Shown here piece by piece: positions 13,445-25,400 of a DNA stretch of 64,000 nt; positions within the stretch are counted from its first letter, which is position 1, and each line of letters begins with the position of its first letter. Made by a program: the position numbers and the translations under genes. The stretch spans positions 58,801 to 122,800 of the forward strand of contig WFMF01000500.1 in NCBI GenBank assembly GCA_011033025.1, in the 5' to 3' direction. Source of the DNA: Beroe forskalii. Its lineage: Eukaryota > Ctenophora > Nuda > Beroida > Beroidae. A model generated the notes under the pieces. That model did not search any database, was not told where the DNA came from, and was given only the letters and a program-made list of their open reading frames with translations.

Positions 13445-14850
13445 ATACTTTCATTCATTTGATGGACGATTGGCGAATTATTAGGTTGGACATTCTTTTA
13501 AAATTTTCCCAAAGTTTTGGCCTCTATTATTTTAAACAGTATGAGTAACTTCATGCTTTCAATTAACCATGCTTCATCTTAATTAACCATGCTTCATCTT
13601 AATAGATGAAGCAGTTTTTAAACCACTCAAAATCACAACTATTCAGATTTTCCTTCTGAAGTTCTGAAAATTAAATTGGCCAGTTATTATCATTACAAAT
13701 CGTTACCTACCTTTGACTTCAGGAAATCGGGTTTTAAAGGAACAAAATTTTGGCATGAATTATGACTTTCAATTTTTTTAATGATTGTTATTGTAACTAG
13801 TAAGTATTAAAGCTTCAAAGTAATGAATTTATAGTAAGAAATTTGTGATTTGTGGAATTAAAACAAAGAATTTAGTTGTGAAGCTATAATTTGTAGTATT
13901 TATTCGACTATTATAGAATTGTATGTAAACCGTTGTCCATTGTCCGCAACGTCCTATACTATGTTTCACATTGATAACACATCCTAGTCCATGCAACCGA
14001 CTGAAGCCTCCGGCCGCGCCACGCAAATTGTGTTACGTGACGTTGTCCACGTTACGAATAGGATGCGTTCTTAGCTAAATACCTCAAATTATCCAGTGCC
14101 GAAAATAAAAATGGCTGCAATCCATCCTTGTGCGGTGTGCGCGGCTCCAAATTCAAGATTTCCTAATTTAAGCAGATTAGGTGTACGTATTGCCTACGCG
14201 CGCAGCGCTTCTAAGGAAGCGAGCAGGAGCATACCTTGCCTATCGTTGATAGACCCTTCCGAGCGACCGCGACGTGCGGCTTGCGTCAGCGGGTTGCCCT
14301 AACCTTGCCACATGTTACGTGTCCCTGTTTGTTCGCGCTTGCGCGCGCAAAATAAGGCTCCGTAACATGGAGTAACCCGAACCAAGACCCTGGTTACGCG
14401 CACGGAGTGCGCGGCAAGCGCTAAAACCAGGTTTTGATCGTTTCTCGATTCCTAAGCCTGCATAGGTGCAGGTGTGCGTACGCACGCCGCGCAACGCAGA
14501 CAGGGATATACGTGTTTAGCAAGTTTCTCGACTACACTGGTTACATGGTTAAGGGAAGTCACTGTCAGACATCGCGTCGTCTGACAACCCTCTTTTGGGT
14601 GCGCCTTGCTTGACACGTATACCCCTGTTCGTAGGATGTTACCCTACCCTTGCTAAACACGTATATCCCTGTGTGGCTCGCGCGGCGCGCTTCCCCAGTG
14701 TGTCCCGTAGGGAAGCGCGCGGCGCGTACACACACCTATGCGGGCTTAGGCATTAGGAAACCCTACCCACGCGCGCGGCGCAACGTTCCTGAATTTGGAC
14801 GTCACTTTGCAACCTCACCATCCAGTCAGAAGAAATAGACGGGGCAACGT

Positions 14851-15565
14851 ACAGTGTTCTAAAAGGGCCAAATTGAAAATAGTCATATGGCATATTTGTC
14901 AATTTGATACCTATTTTTTCATTTGGCCCTTTTGGAACTGTGCAGGTGTTCCAAAAGGGCCAAATTGGCCTTAATAGAACAGCCCGTGTTCCAAAAGGGC
15001 CAAAGTGGCCCTTTTAGTTTTAGAATAGCTTCGTGTTCCAAAAGGGCCAAATGTACTAAAACAGGCCAAAATGCTGTGCTTTTCATTTGTTTTTGTTCCT
15101 CACACCTTCCAAATGTTTACCAAGCACCTAAACAAGCTTTTTGGAAATGGAATGTTTATGCAATATGACAATTTGGCAATTTTACCTTAATTTCCTTCCA
15201 TCAGGGCTAAATATACCGAAAACAATGTTAACATGAACAATGATGTCTTAATAGTTCATTTAGATGGGTAAAAACTCGTACAAACTCGTACATAGTCCTA
15301 GATACCTTTAACATCAAGTTAACTTTAAGAAACTCAGCATATTGGCCGTTTTTGTGCATGTGGCCCTTTTGGAACACGAAGCTATTCCAAAAGGGCCACT
15401 TTGGCCCTTTTGGAACACGGGCTGTTCAAAAGGGGCCACTTTGGCCCTTTTGGAACACCTGTACTGTTCCAAAAGGGCCAAATGAAAAAATAGGTATCGA
15501 ATAGGTATCAAATTGACAAATATGCCATATGACTATTTTCAATTTGGCCCTTTTAGAACACCGTA
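14851..15565. mobile_element. Nested 715-bp TIR element with 8-bp target duplication
   Basis: Long inverted repeats of about 90 bases occupy both ends, starting (T)AC(A/G)GTGTTCTAAAAGGG. Direct repeats GGCAACGT flank it at 14843-14850 and 15566-15573. The motif GTTCCAAAAGGGCCA is repeated many times in both orientations inside. An 8-bp duplication suggests a hAT-like non-autonomous element, though one T at the boundary makes the exact length ambiguous. Confidence 0.75.
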
Positions 15566-15867
15566 GGCAACGTCCATCGAACCCCTGTTTGCGTTGCGCG
15601 CTTTCTCAGAACACACGCCTATGCGCGGGCCTAAGAAGCGCGCGTCGCCTGCACATGCTATGTGTCCCTGTTTGTTCGCGCGCCTTTTCTTCGAAAAGTC
15701 ACACGCGCGTAATGTAAAATAGGACCTATTTTACGCGCGTGTAGGATCCTACAACGTAGGACAAAGCGCGCGCCGATCGGCGCGGCATTAGCACCTGGTT
15801 AGGTCTTGCTAAACACGTATATCCCTGTCTGCGTTGCGCGTACGCACACCTATGCGGGCTTAGGAAG

Positions 15868-15912
15868 GTTAGGTCATATGTCATAGGTCACCTATGACAT
15901 ATATGACCTAAA
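15868..15912. repeat. Near-perfect palindrome
   Basis: TAGGTCATATGTCATAGGT is followed at once by its inverted copy with a small bulge. A second hairpin of alternating AAT/ATT units bounded by GTGGTAA and TTACCAC lies at about 16020-16060. Confidence 0.75.
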
Positions 15913-16703
15913 TTGTCAGACGTTGTCTGACCCCTTAGCCTTCGGCTGACTCCTTCGGCGGGTGGGAGAAATCCACCTTGTCAATGTCTGGTACATAAAA
16001 TTTAATAAAATTAAAACGCTCGTGGTAATAATAATATTATTATTATTTTTACCACGCGTGTTGTTCTTGTATTATTAGCCAATTTTGAGGGTACTTGTAG
16101 GCGTGCAATAATTTGTAAATTGTCTGACACCTCGAGTTGACGAGCTGTGTTTTATTTTTAAACTTAGTTAAAGTTCAACTCAAATAACAAACTTAGACAG
16201 CTTCAATTTCATTTAATTCATTCAAGAAAATAACAATGTAACATATCTAGTGATATAAAAATATTAACACGGCGTCTGTCGAAATGAAATAGTTTTAGTA
16301 TTAGTATACAAGTATGAAGTAAAACTAAAACCCAATGCGCGATAGATGAATTGGAAAACAGTTCAGTCCTCGCATCATAAACTGAAACACAATTGCTTAA
16401 CTTAATGTATTCAATTTCATAAATACTTCAAGTTCAACGTATCAACAGATAAAATTCAATTTGCTGCTTGAACCTGAAGCTTCGACTATGAATATGAACA
16501 GCACTGTTTACTGTTCGCTGATTCATTATTGGTCGACACCATTGGTCGAGCCATGATCCGATGCCACCTATGTGAATGGGCCATGCAAGCCACCTCAAAA
16601 AAGTGGTGTCTACTGTCTCTCATATAACGCGAAAGCTTCATTATCTATGACAATGACGTCAGTCAGAATGTCAGATATAAGGTAGAGCGCATGTTGATGT
16701 AGC

Positions 16704-16815
16704 GCTTTATTAAGGGTTAGGACGTTAGGTTTAGGGTCAGGATTTATTAGGTTTAGAGTAAGGATTATCATTAAGGTTAAGGTTATGGGTAGGTTTAGGG
16801 TTCTGGTTTAGGGGT
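16704..16815 (+). repeat. Degenerate TTAGGG-like stretch
   Basis: Variants of TTAGGT, TTAGGG and TAAGGT recur loosely over about 110 bases. This may be an eroded interstitial telomere-like tract or simple-sequence drift. No long uninterrupted run is present. Confidence 0.35.
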
Positions 16816-17697
16816 AATAGGGAACAAAAAGATCGACGTTTTGATCTGTGACGTCACTCAGGGTTATATAGGAGACATACCAAAAAACCTTAGCAAAATC
16901 TGTTGCAATAAAAATAATATCAAAAATAAATCTTGTATAAGAAAGGATGTAACTCCTAACTCTTACTCTTGTGAGCACAACAATTAATTTTAGGATCGAT
17001 AAAGACGCGCGCCAGCATATTGACATACGCTTTTATTTTTGAATACAATTTAACAAATAGGAAATTAATGACAATCGAATTCGAAACTCGAAAGTGAAAT
17101 CAAATGCACGTCAATACCATGATAGCCCTACTAACCAAATCGATCAATGTGCCCGATCAAGTTTTACATTTTAGTTATTCATTTCTTAGTCATTATCTAA
17201 ATAAAACTGAAAATATCCTTCACCCTCAAAAGCAATCTTTACAAACTTATTTAATTTTTTTAAACAGCCACCGGCCAGATTGAAGGTAAGGTTAAAAAGT
17301 TTCGCATCTCTTGATTTATGACTAAGACTTGGGCAAAATAATAGCATGAAAACTAGTTTGAAATGGGGTAATATTTCCAATGAGCAAAAAATTGCATGCA
17401 GAATTGTCTAAGACTAAGAGAAAGAGCAAAAATGAAATCGCCCAGAACTTTAGTAAAAACTCATCATTAAATCGTGAAAATGTCTCCTTTGAATATAAAG
17501 AACAGTATTGATAGATGAATGGCTTAAAATCGATTCCAATTTCCAATTTTCAAAAAAATAATCAAACTTCATGTAATTTTGCTCAATTGTATATAATAAA
17601 CTTATCCAGCCTGAAAGTTGGCATGTATTTGTAATCTGATACTGATAGTGATAAATAGCAGAGATAATTACTTTTTTTTGACTAACTTTTTCTCAGC

Positions 17698-17872
17698 TCA
17701 ATACCCTTCATTACACGGGTTCAATCTCATTATTTACACAAAACTAGCAGCAGCAGCAACAAAAATACAAATATCGAACCTGATCTTAGATCCCGGAACT
17801 ACAGCGTCGCCTACACTGATACTGGTGGCGCAACTTACCAAGCAATCGGATTTGTAACGTGTAGATAAAGAT
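17698..17872 (+). CDS. Candidate terminal exon of an unknown gene
   Basis: A strong acceptor (pyrimidine tract then TTTTTCTCAG) at 17697 opens a frame ending at a TAA near 17872. The end reads EPDLRSRNYSVAYTDTGG and on to FVTCR, which looks more protein-like than the competing frame. An 18-nt segment between AAACAG and GTAAGG near 17269-17286 could be a microexon, but its phase does not clearly join. No further exons or family were recognised, so this may be chance. Confidence 0.25.
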
Positions 17873-17948
17873 TATCAGAGGCGTCGCGCGCAGAAAATTT
17901 ATGCGCGTCACCAAGTTCAAGGCGACACCGAAGTCATTAATAATATTG

Positions 17949-18889
17949 TAACGGGTGATGACTAATTATCTGGAATTATTTCAATGTATTCTTGTGGGCA
18001 AATCGAGATCTTGTTAGAGCTGAAATATGATTATTCTGGACCTAAAAAGTCTGCTGATTCAGAATAACATCATGAGAAAATTTGAAAACCCTCTTTTCCC
18101 ATGCTACTGGCCGATTAGTTTGAGAAGGTGCAGAAAAATCTTGCACAAAATCTTAATGACAATAATTATCCCCAAAAGTGTAGATAAAGCCTTTACTATG
18201 GGATGATTCTGAGCAGGAGGGTCTCAAGAGACTGCAGTAAGTAGCATCACTAACTTATCCAGTGGTGACCCTATGGAACCTAAAACGTTTAAAATCGTCA
18301 ATTCTAGAATAATACTTACATAAAACTGTGATTTTGGGTGATTATTAATCCAAAATTCGGCATACTGATGAATGGATGTGGTCCAAAGACATGGATTATG
18401 TTTAATGAGGTCCCTGCCATCAAATCTGAGTGTTCAGACCACCTAGGTCCTGTTCTAAGACTCTTTCTTAAGGCCTGGTGTAGGAAAAAACACACACCTT
18501 TTTTCCAGAAATTTGGCAGGATTTTAGCTCTAAAATCCAAGAATTTTCTTGATATTCAACGAAAAATGCATGTAGAGGTCTTCATTAGTGCCTCAGCTAA
18601 CGAAGTTCATGAATAAACCTAGATGGCAACTGATGGGAAAGCTTCGTATGCAATTTTCCAATCATGTGTCTGGAAGTCAATCTTTGAATTTGTGCAAGAT
18701 TTTTTTGTACCTTCTCAAACTAATCGGCCAGTAGCATGGGAAAACAGGATTTTCAAAAATTTTCATGATGTTATTCTGAATCAGCAGACTTTTTAGGTCC
18801 AGATTAAGCACATCTGAGCTCTAACATGATCTCGATTTGCCCACAAGAATACACTGAAATAATTCCAGATAAATAGTCATCACCCGTTA
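17949..18889. mobile_element. 941-bp element with about 200-bp inverted repeats
   Basis: The two ends begin TAACGGGTGATGACTA in opposite orientation, and the inverted repeats extend about 200 bases with scattered mismatches. The interior is AT-rich with no recognisable transposase; short open frames at 18316-18616 are shadows of each other. The superfamily is not assigned. Confidence 0.75.
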
Positions 18890-19448
18890 TCATAATATCT
18901 TATCATCATCTGTTCAATTTTTAATGGGCATTATCTTCGACTCAAGATGCAATTAATTTTAATTCCCAATTTCACCTATTGTATGTATACACCTCATGAT
19001 AAACACCTCTTGAAGTTGAATTTGAAACGCCCAGAGTAGCATTATGTCCATTTTTAAGGAAAATAATCTAACATCATCGTGTAATATATCGCATCTTAAC
19101 TCGAGGATCCTGCCATTCGATAATTTCCTCCTATTAAACCATTACCTGATCCGTTAACTACATAAAAGGTTTCATATAAAACAGTGATATTATTTGGCAC
19201 CGATACTCGGTTAAATCCGGGTGGATCCTGGGCTGGGTTCACTAGAATGTCCTGTTTTTACTTTTTGCTGGTCACTGGATAAAATGTGGGGAAGTAGCCA
19301 GATAACTCCACACTAAATCAGGGAGACTCCTTTAGGGGGCAACAAAGACCACTGAACATTGACCATCCGGGGGATAGTCCTGGAATGCGGGTATAATTTC
19401 AAGCTAAAGATCACCACGCATCGTACGGTGAGAGCGAGGGAGGGGGTA

Positions 19449-22400
19449 TTATAACTGGGAGGATTTGAAGTTCCCTCCCCCTCCCCCTCCGTAGGAGGAG
19501 TTGTTGTTCCTGTCGTAGGGGGGATACCCTCCTCCTCCTCCTCCTCGTGAACTCGTGTCACCTGAAAAGAGTAGGAGTCAGGATGCATTAGTACATTATA
19601 CAGGCTCTTGAAATGGCGAAAACATACTTCTCAAGGACCACCGTGACAGTTCAAACAGCAATTTGCGTGTATTTGGCGTGCACGGCGTAAGTTTGCGCGG
19701 TGTACTTTTCATACTATATACGCCGCGCATACTTACGCTGCGCACACAATAGACGCGCACAATGCAGTTCGAACTGCCCATGCCAAACACGCTTTGAGAG
19801 CAAATGAATAGACATTGAAATGATACCGGGATGATACTGCAGGTTCTGAGGGGGGAGATCTGACTATCTTTTGTGATATGAAAAACATGTGCTGAATCTA
19901 CTTACGGTCCTTGTAGTATCTTGAATCGTAGGTATTGTTGTCGTAGTTACTGCCCTGGTCATATCCACCGTACGCGGGTCTAGGAGGCGATTTGGGCGGG
20001 TCGTAAGTGGGATATGGAGACTTGGGCGGGTCGTAAGTGGGGTAGGGGGACTTTGGCGGGTCGTACGTAGGGTAGGGGGATTTGGGGGCTTCGTTGTACG
20101 ACGGATAGGCAGACTTAGGGGGGTCGTTGTAGGAAGCCCGGCTATCGTAGGTGTTGAACTTGTTCCCATTATAGCTGTACTCCGGCTTCTGGCAAAGGGG
20201 ATGAATGTTTAGTTCTACTGAGCTTACTCAACCGAGTTTGCAGTTTCAAATCACAACTGTGGAAGCATTGAACTTGAAGGTACCATTATAGCAAACAACT
20301 CACTGGTGCCGCTGGTTGGGTGCCGTAGCTGAAGTCGCCAGCACCAAACCGAGGATTGGGCTCAGGAGACCCGTAGGGACTTGCCATGGTACCTGAAACA
20401 ATGCAAATAGTTGAAGGTGAGTGGTAGAAAAACTTTGCTTTGCGTGTCCATAGCAGGTGATGCCAAGTAACAATGCACGCAATGAAATAGATGAAATTGA
20501 AAAACTACTGCAATATGGTCATGATTTAGCAATGTATTGACATGCAAAGAGGTTATATTTGAAACCCATTTTGAGAGAAAACCCACGATTTAGCTGATAT
20601 GGTACCTGGTCCTGCGAAGGTGTTCATCTGGGTGTTGTTAGGGGCATTATAGTTCCTGTTAGCAGTCGGGCTGTAGACTTGGGCTTTAGGGGATCCCGGG
20701 AATTCGTCTAGAGGCAAGATAACAGAGTGAGAAGGAGTGTAGAGGGAGGATGAGAAGGGGATTGGGAGGGATTTGAGAGGGATTAGTGTGAGGAATCCTC
20801 TAATCCTTAGTAAATCCTTAGTAAAGGGATGGCTGCTACCCTTATCACTTATACCCCTCTTAATCTCCTCACACCTCATCCCTTTCCTCGCACCACATCC
20901 CCTTCCTCACACCTCATCCCTTTCCTCACCCCTTTCCTCACACCTTACCACTTTCGTCACACCTCATCCCCTAAGGGATGAGGTGTGAGGAAAGGGATGA
21001 GGTGTGAGGAAAGGGATGAGGTGTGAGGAAAGGGATGAGGTGTGAGGAAAGGGGTGAGGTGTGAGGAAAGGGATGAGGTGTGAGGAAAGGGATGAGGTGT
21101 GAGGAAGGAGATGAGGTGTGAGGAAGGAGATGAGGTGTGAGGAAGGAGATGAGGTGTGAGGAAAGGGATGAGGTGTGAGGAGATTAGAAGGAGTATAAGG
21201 GTAGCAGCCATCCCTTTACTGAGGGTTAGAATGGTTCTAATGCAAGAGAGAGGTGATCCGTGGAAAAACAGTGACAAGGGAAGAAATTAGCCTGTTGAGG
21301 AAAATAAAGCATAATCATGTTACTGCAAAAATTTATTTATTAGCTTCAAATTGATAAGAATCAGAGACACATTTAATATAAAAGAACACTTTTGACACAT
21401 AAGCAGAGAAAGCTTATCAAGGATTTGGAGTGATGGAAGTGGTTACCAATCGCTGGAAATGCCAATAGCCATGCTGTATCGGCAAGGATGAAGAAAAAAT
21501 AGCAAAAGGCTGCTGTAACGCAGAAAATTGCAAAATTTTATGACAAATTTATTTGGTTAGAATGAATGGTCCCAGCAAAAAGCTATTGAAATCCATTGCA
21601 TAAATTCGTGTAAACAAAATGTAATATATTAAAACAATAATGAAAGTTAGATGAAACAGCTGACATAGACAGTAAATCTAAAATTACCTTTATTTTTCAA
21701 TGGAGCGTGCGTATTACTGCTAAACATATTGTTAAACTTGGACCAGCCTGTTTCTAAAAATAAACATCTTTGTAAAGTGTGATTCATAAATCATGCTTCA
21801 CAAAACAGTGTACTGAAAAATATGGTACAAGGGTTCACAATTTTTGTGTTAAATTCAACAAAATCATGCAGAGGTATTGCACTAGCAAACCAAACAGCAT
21901 CTACTAGCTCAGTAATGTGATGGATTTATTACTGATTTTAGCTGCTTGATGCTAAATCTGCTCCACAACAAATTGCAGAATCAATGTTCACATTCTCAAA
22001 ACATAGAATGGATTTTGTAACACATTCAAAAATGCGAATCACAGAACAGGAAATTGAAACGTTGGGGGTATTATCTGCTCTCATCAGTTATCAACCATGG
22101 AATTTCTGTATTGGATTCGTTAGTAAAAAGAAATCAACATTAGGCCTATGATCTTGTGATATATTTTTGAGAGCCGAAGTGAGAGCAGATAATATTAGGA
22201 AGTTATCCCCCCGAAACACCCAAAAATACACAAAATACCTTTCTTGGCTGCGACAGGGGGCAGTTTCTGCATCTTGGGTCCCTTCTCAGACCTATTCCTA
22301 CAGCAGAAAACAACACAGACTATCAGTATGATAAGCAGGAAGAGGGCAACCAGCGCGATAATCAGGTAGAACCACCAAGTCGTGTACCAGGCTAACTGAA
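19449..22400 (-). CDS. Receptor membrane span and cytoplasmic tail (exons 28-33)
   Basis: Exon 28 encodes WWFYLIIALVALFLLIILIV, then CC and basic residues (RNRSEKGPK), a textbook membrane anchor with stop-transfer. A 66-nt exon (21688-21753) with phase 1 on both sides could be skipped without a frame change. Exon 32 carries repeats of SPYPTYDPPK (about 10 residues), rich in Tyr and Pro. GTAAGT after its last Asp codon is also the start of an in-frame stop; splicing there joins a final exon with two six-Gly runs and the end NFKSSQL. The last three residues fit a class I PDZ ligand (S-x-hydrophobic). Retaining the last intron would end the protein at DRK. Confidence 0.8.
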
Positions 22401-25400
22401 CTGAGGGGGAGAGGGGGTATGAGGGGAGAAAGGTGTGAGGGGAGAGGGGGTGTGAGGGGAGAGGGGTGTGAGGGAGAGGGTGTTGGGAGAGGGGTGTGAG
22501 GGGAGGGGGTGTGAGGGAGGGGGTGAGGGGAGAGGGGTGTGAGGGAGGGGGTGTGAGGGGAGAGGTGTGAGGGAGAGGGTGTGGGGGAGAAAGGTGTGAG
22601 GGAGGGGTGTAGGGGGGATGGGGGTGTGAGGAGAGAGGGTGTGAGGGGAGAGGGGTTGTGAGGGGGGAGAGGAGAGTGGGGGATAGGGTTGTGAGGGAGG
22701 GGGTGTGGGGGGAGGGGTGTGAGAGAGGAGGGGTGTGAGGGGGAGGTGTGAGGAGAGAGGGGGTGAGGGAGAGGGGTGTGAGGGGAGAGGGGTATTAGGG
22801 GGGAGGGGAGTGAGGGGAGAGGGATTGAGGATGGTGAGGGGGCATTACATAAAAAAGGTGCAGGCAGTAGACTATGAAGCTCGCTATGATGATCGTTAGC
22901 CGTTCACTTCTCAAGTTCAACCCATTGTTTTCATATAAGCTAAAAGTATGAAGTTTGCCAAATATTCCGACTGCAGCTAAAACTCACTGATCATCCCGGT
23001 TCCCGTGCACTCAGTTTCCTGACCCTCGCCTGCTGCGTTACTGGCCGTCACCTTCACGTTGTAGTCCACTCCTGTATCTCCGACTTGCACTGGGAACTGG
23101 GGAATATGCTGTGTTATAAGAGTAGTTACTAGATACAAACATTGGGAGGAGTGACTGATTTATTCTCTATTGACGTGGTTGTACTGGTGCAAGGTTTATT
23201 GAAGGGTGTTCCTCACTGAAAATCAACTGACAATCAATTTCGTCGGTCACCAAACCGACCAACATCTTCAGGGACAAACATTGTCCCTAAAGGGAGAGAT
23301 CGAAATGATTGGAAAGGACACATATTACTCAGTATTGTAGCCCCACTGTATGGAAGTATAAACACTAAACGCACGGTGGTAGTTTGGGGGTCTTTCTGCA
23401 CGATCTCCTGCCACTCCTCGTCATTGGCTCCCACTCCAAAGTGCTTTGCTCGATAGTAGATAGTGTACTCCAGCACTTTGCCGTGTGTGTTCTCAGGAAT
23501 ACTCCATGTCACGATCAGACGACTAGCTGTGTCCCGGTTAGCTTCACAACCAATCGGAGGCGTCGGTCCTGAGAGACATAGGTCATGTGAATCGAATATA
23601 TCAAGAGAAGGTTATATCTACTCAGATCGGAAATAAAAATGGTCTATATTAGTAGCACCACTTAGCCCTTAACCAAGAAAACTTTTTGAAAGATGAATGT
23701 GTTATTGATTGCCAACGTCCATCGGTATTGGGCACTGGGTAGACAGTGACGATGACAACAGTACTTAGTGTACCCCGTGAACAGAACATGACAACAGTAG
23801 CTATAGCTTGTATAGTGGCGAAAACAATAGTTTACAGTACTTACTCTGGTTGAAGGTGTTGGTAGTTTGAACGGATGACACCACCAGATCCACAGAGACC
23901 TGTGTGTTGGACTCCACCTGTACGCTGTACAAGGACCCAGCGTCCAGATCCTCAATAGTGGCTTCCAACACAGTGAAGTCATCAATTACCATGAACTTGG
24001 GGAGATTAGGAGCTGTCAACGACAAGGTTCAAGCTTTCAGCCTCTAAAAGTCCTGCTATCAAAATCCCTCTTATTGTACGTTCTCTATCTTTATAGTTCA
24101 TCTAACGCTTCCCAACGCTTTGCTGCATTTTCCTAGGTAGAAATAACACAACTCTGGGAATGTAACTCACTTTGGTCCTTCCTGCTTTCCCTCGTTCCTG
24201 TACACGATCTTATAGCCTCGGAGGGCATTGTTCTTCCGTTCAGGTATCTGGAAAGAGAGTTCCTTACAGTCGCAATTATAACAGTCATGAGATGACGACG
24301 ATTATCATATGATTTTTGAAAGCTTCTGAAATCAAACTTTCCCGTATCATTCAACGTTTTTCAACTTTCCTACCAACAGTCATGATTCACAATTACAAAA
24401 GTAAATAATTAGACCTTTCTCATTACCGCGCTCTTAAACTACAGGAAATGGTAACAAGTCCCGTCACACGTACCTGCCACTTCACTTTAATGGAGTCTGA
24501 ACTAAGGGGAGTGAGTTGGAAGTCCTCTACTAGGTTGATGTCGTTAGTTATCGGTTCTGCGGTCCTGATAGTGTTGCTAGGCAACGAGAAGGGTCCCGCT
24601 CCTACCTCGTTTACAGCAATCACTTTGAACCTGTAATATCGGTGATGAGCTGATTTTCAAATACGGAGATAGGATAACAGGAGAAAAACTTGGCGGCTAG
24701 TCATTTTTGATTTTTCGATAAAATTTATCGCCGTATGATTGCAAATAATATGCTCGAAAACTAACACAAACGAAATTTACTATTTAGTTACCAATTTTTG
24801 TCAGAACTGAGCAGTGAGTGGTAGCGTGAGCAGTGAGTGGTAGCGTGAGCAGTGAGTGGTAGCGTGAGCAGTGAGTGGTTGCGTGAGCAGTGAGTGGTAG
24901 CGTGAGCAGTGAGTGGTAACGTGAGCAGTGGGTGGTAGCGTGAGCAGTGAGTGGTAGCGTGAGCAGTGAGTGGTAGCGTGAGCAGTGAGTGGTAGCGTGA
25001 GCAGTGGGTGGTAGCGTGAGCAGTGAGTGATAGCGTGAGCAGTGAGTGGTAGCGTGAGCAGTGAGTGGTAGCGTGAGCAGTGAGTGGTAGCGTGAGCAGT
25101 GAGTGGTAGCGTGAGCAGTGGGTGGTAGCGTGAGCAGTGAGTGGTAGCGTGAGCAGTGAGTGGTAGCGTGAGCAGTGAGTGGTAGCGTGAGCAGTGAGTG
25201 GTAGCGTGAGCAGTGAGTGGTAGCGTGAGCAGTGAGTGGTAGCGTGAGCAGTGGGTGGTAGCGTGAGCAGTGAGTGGTAGCGTGAGCAGTGAGTGGTAGC
25301 GTGAGCTGTAGGTGCTAGAGTGAGCAGTGAGTGGTAGTGCCGTAGTGGAAGCACTCACGTGTACTCCTGATTCTCGTTGAGGAAGTAAATAACGGTGTTA

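Larger units (their letters stand above)
14030..15975. repeat. GC-rich composite repeat region
   Basis: Base composition changes sharply to GC-rich, CGCGCG-laden sequence. Internal blocks recur in both orientations, such as CTAAACACGTATATCCCTG at about 14515 (inverted), 14656 and 15808, and TATGCGGGCTTAGG at about 14737 and 15850. A 715-bp element (14851-15565) is nested within. The block near 14630-14790 shares GTAGGATGTTACCCTACCC and CGGCGCAACGTTCC with the small element at 52685-52770. No gene is recognised. Confidence 0.6.

Noticed and set aside
16704..16815. True interstitial telomere array
   Set aside because: The TTAGGG-like units are too degenerate and irregular to claim it.
18316..18616. 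Overlapping 74- and 92-codon frames on opposite strands
   Set aside because: They lie inside a TIR element, show no family motif and shadow each other.
20300..20879. Several overlapping minus-strand frames
   Set aside because: Only the parts inside the receptor tail exons are supported by splice sites and phase; the rest is intron.
24788..25358. Two overlapping 180-plus codon frames of THCSRYHSLL-type repeats
   Set aside because: They arise from the 19-base minisatellite, which lacks stops in more than one frame; the region is intronic.
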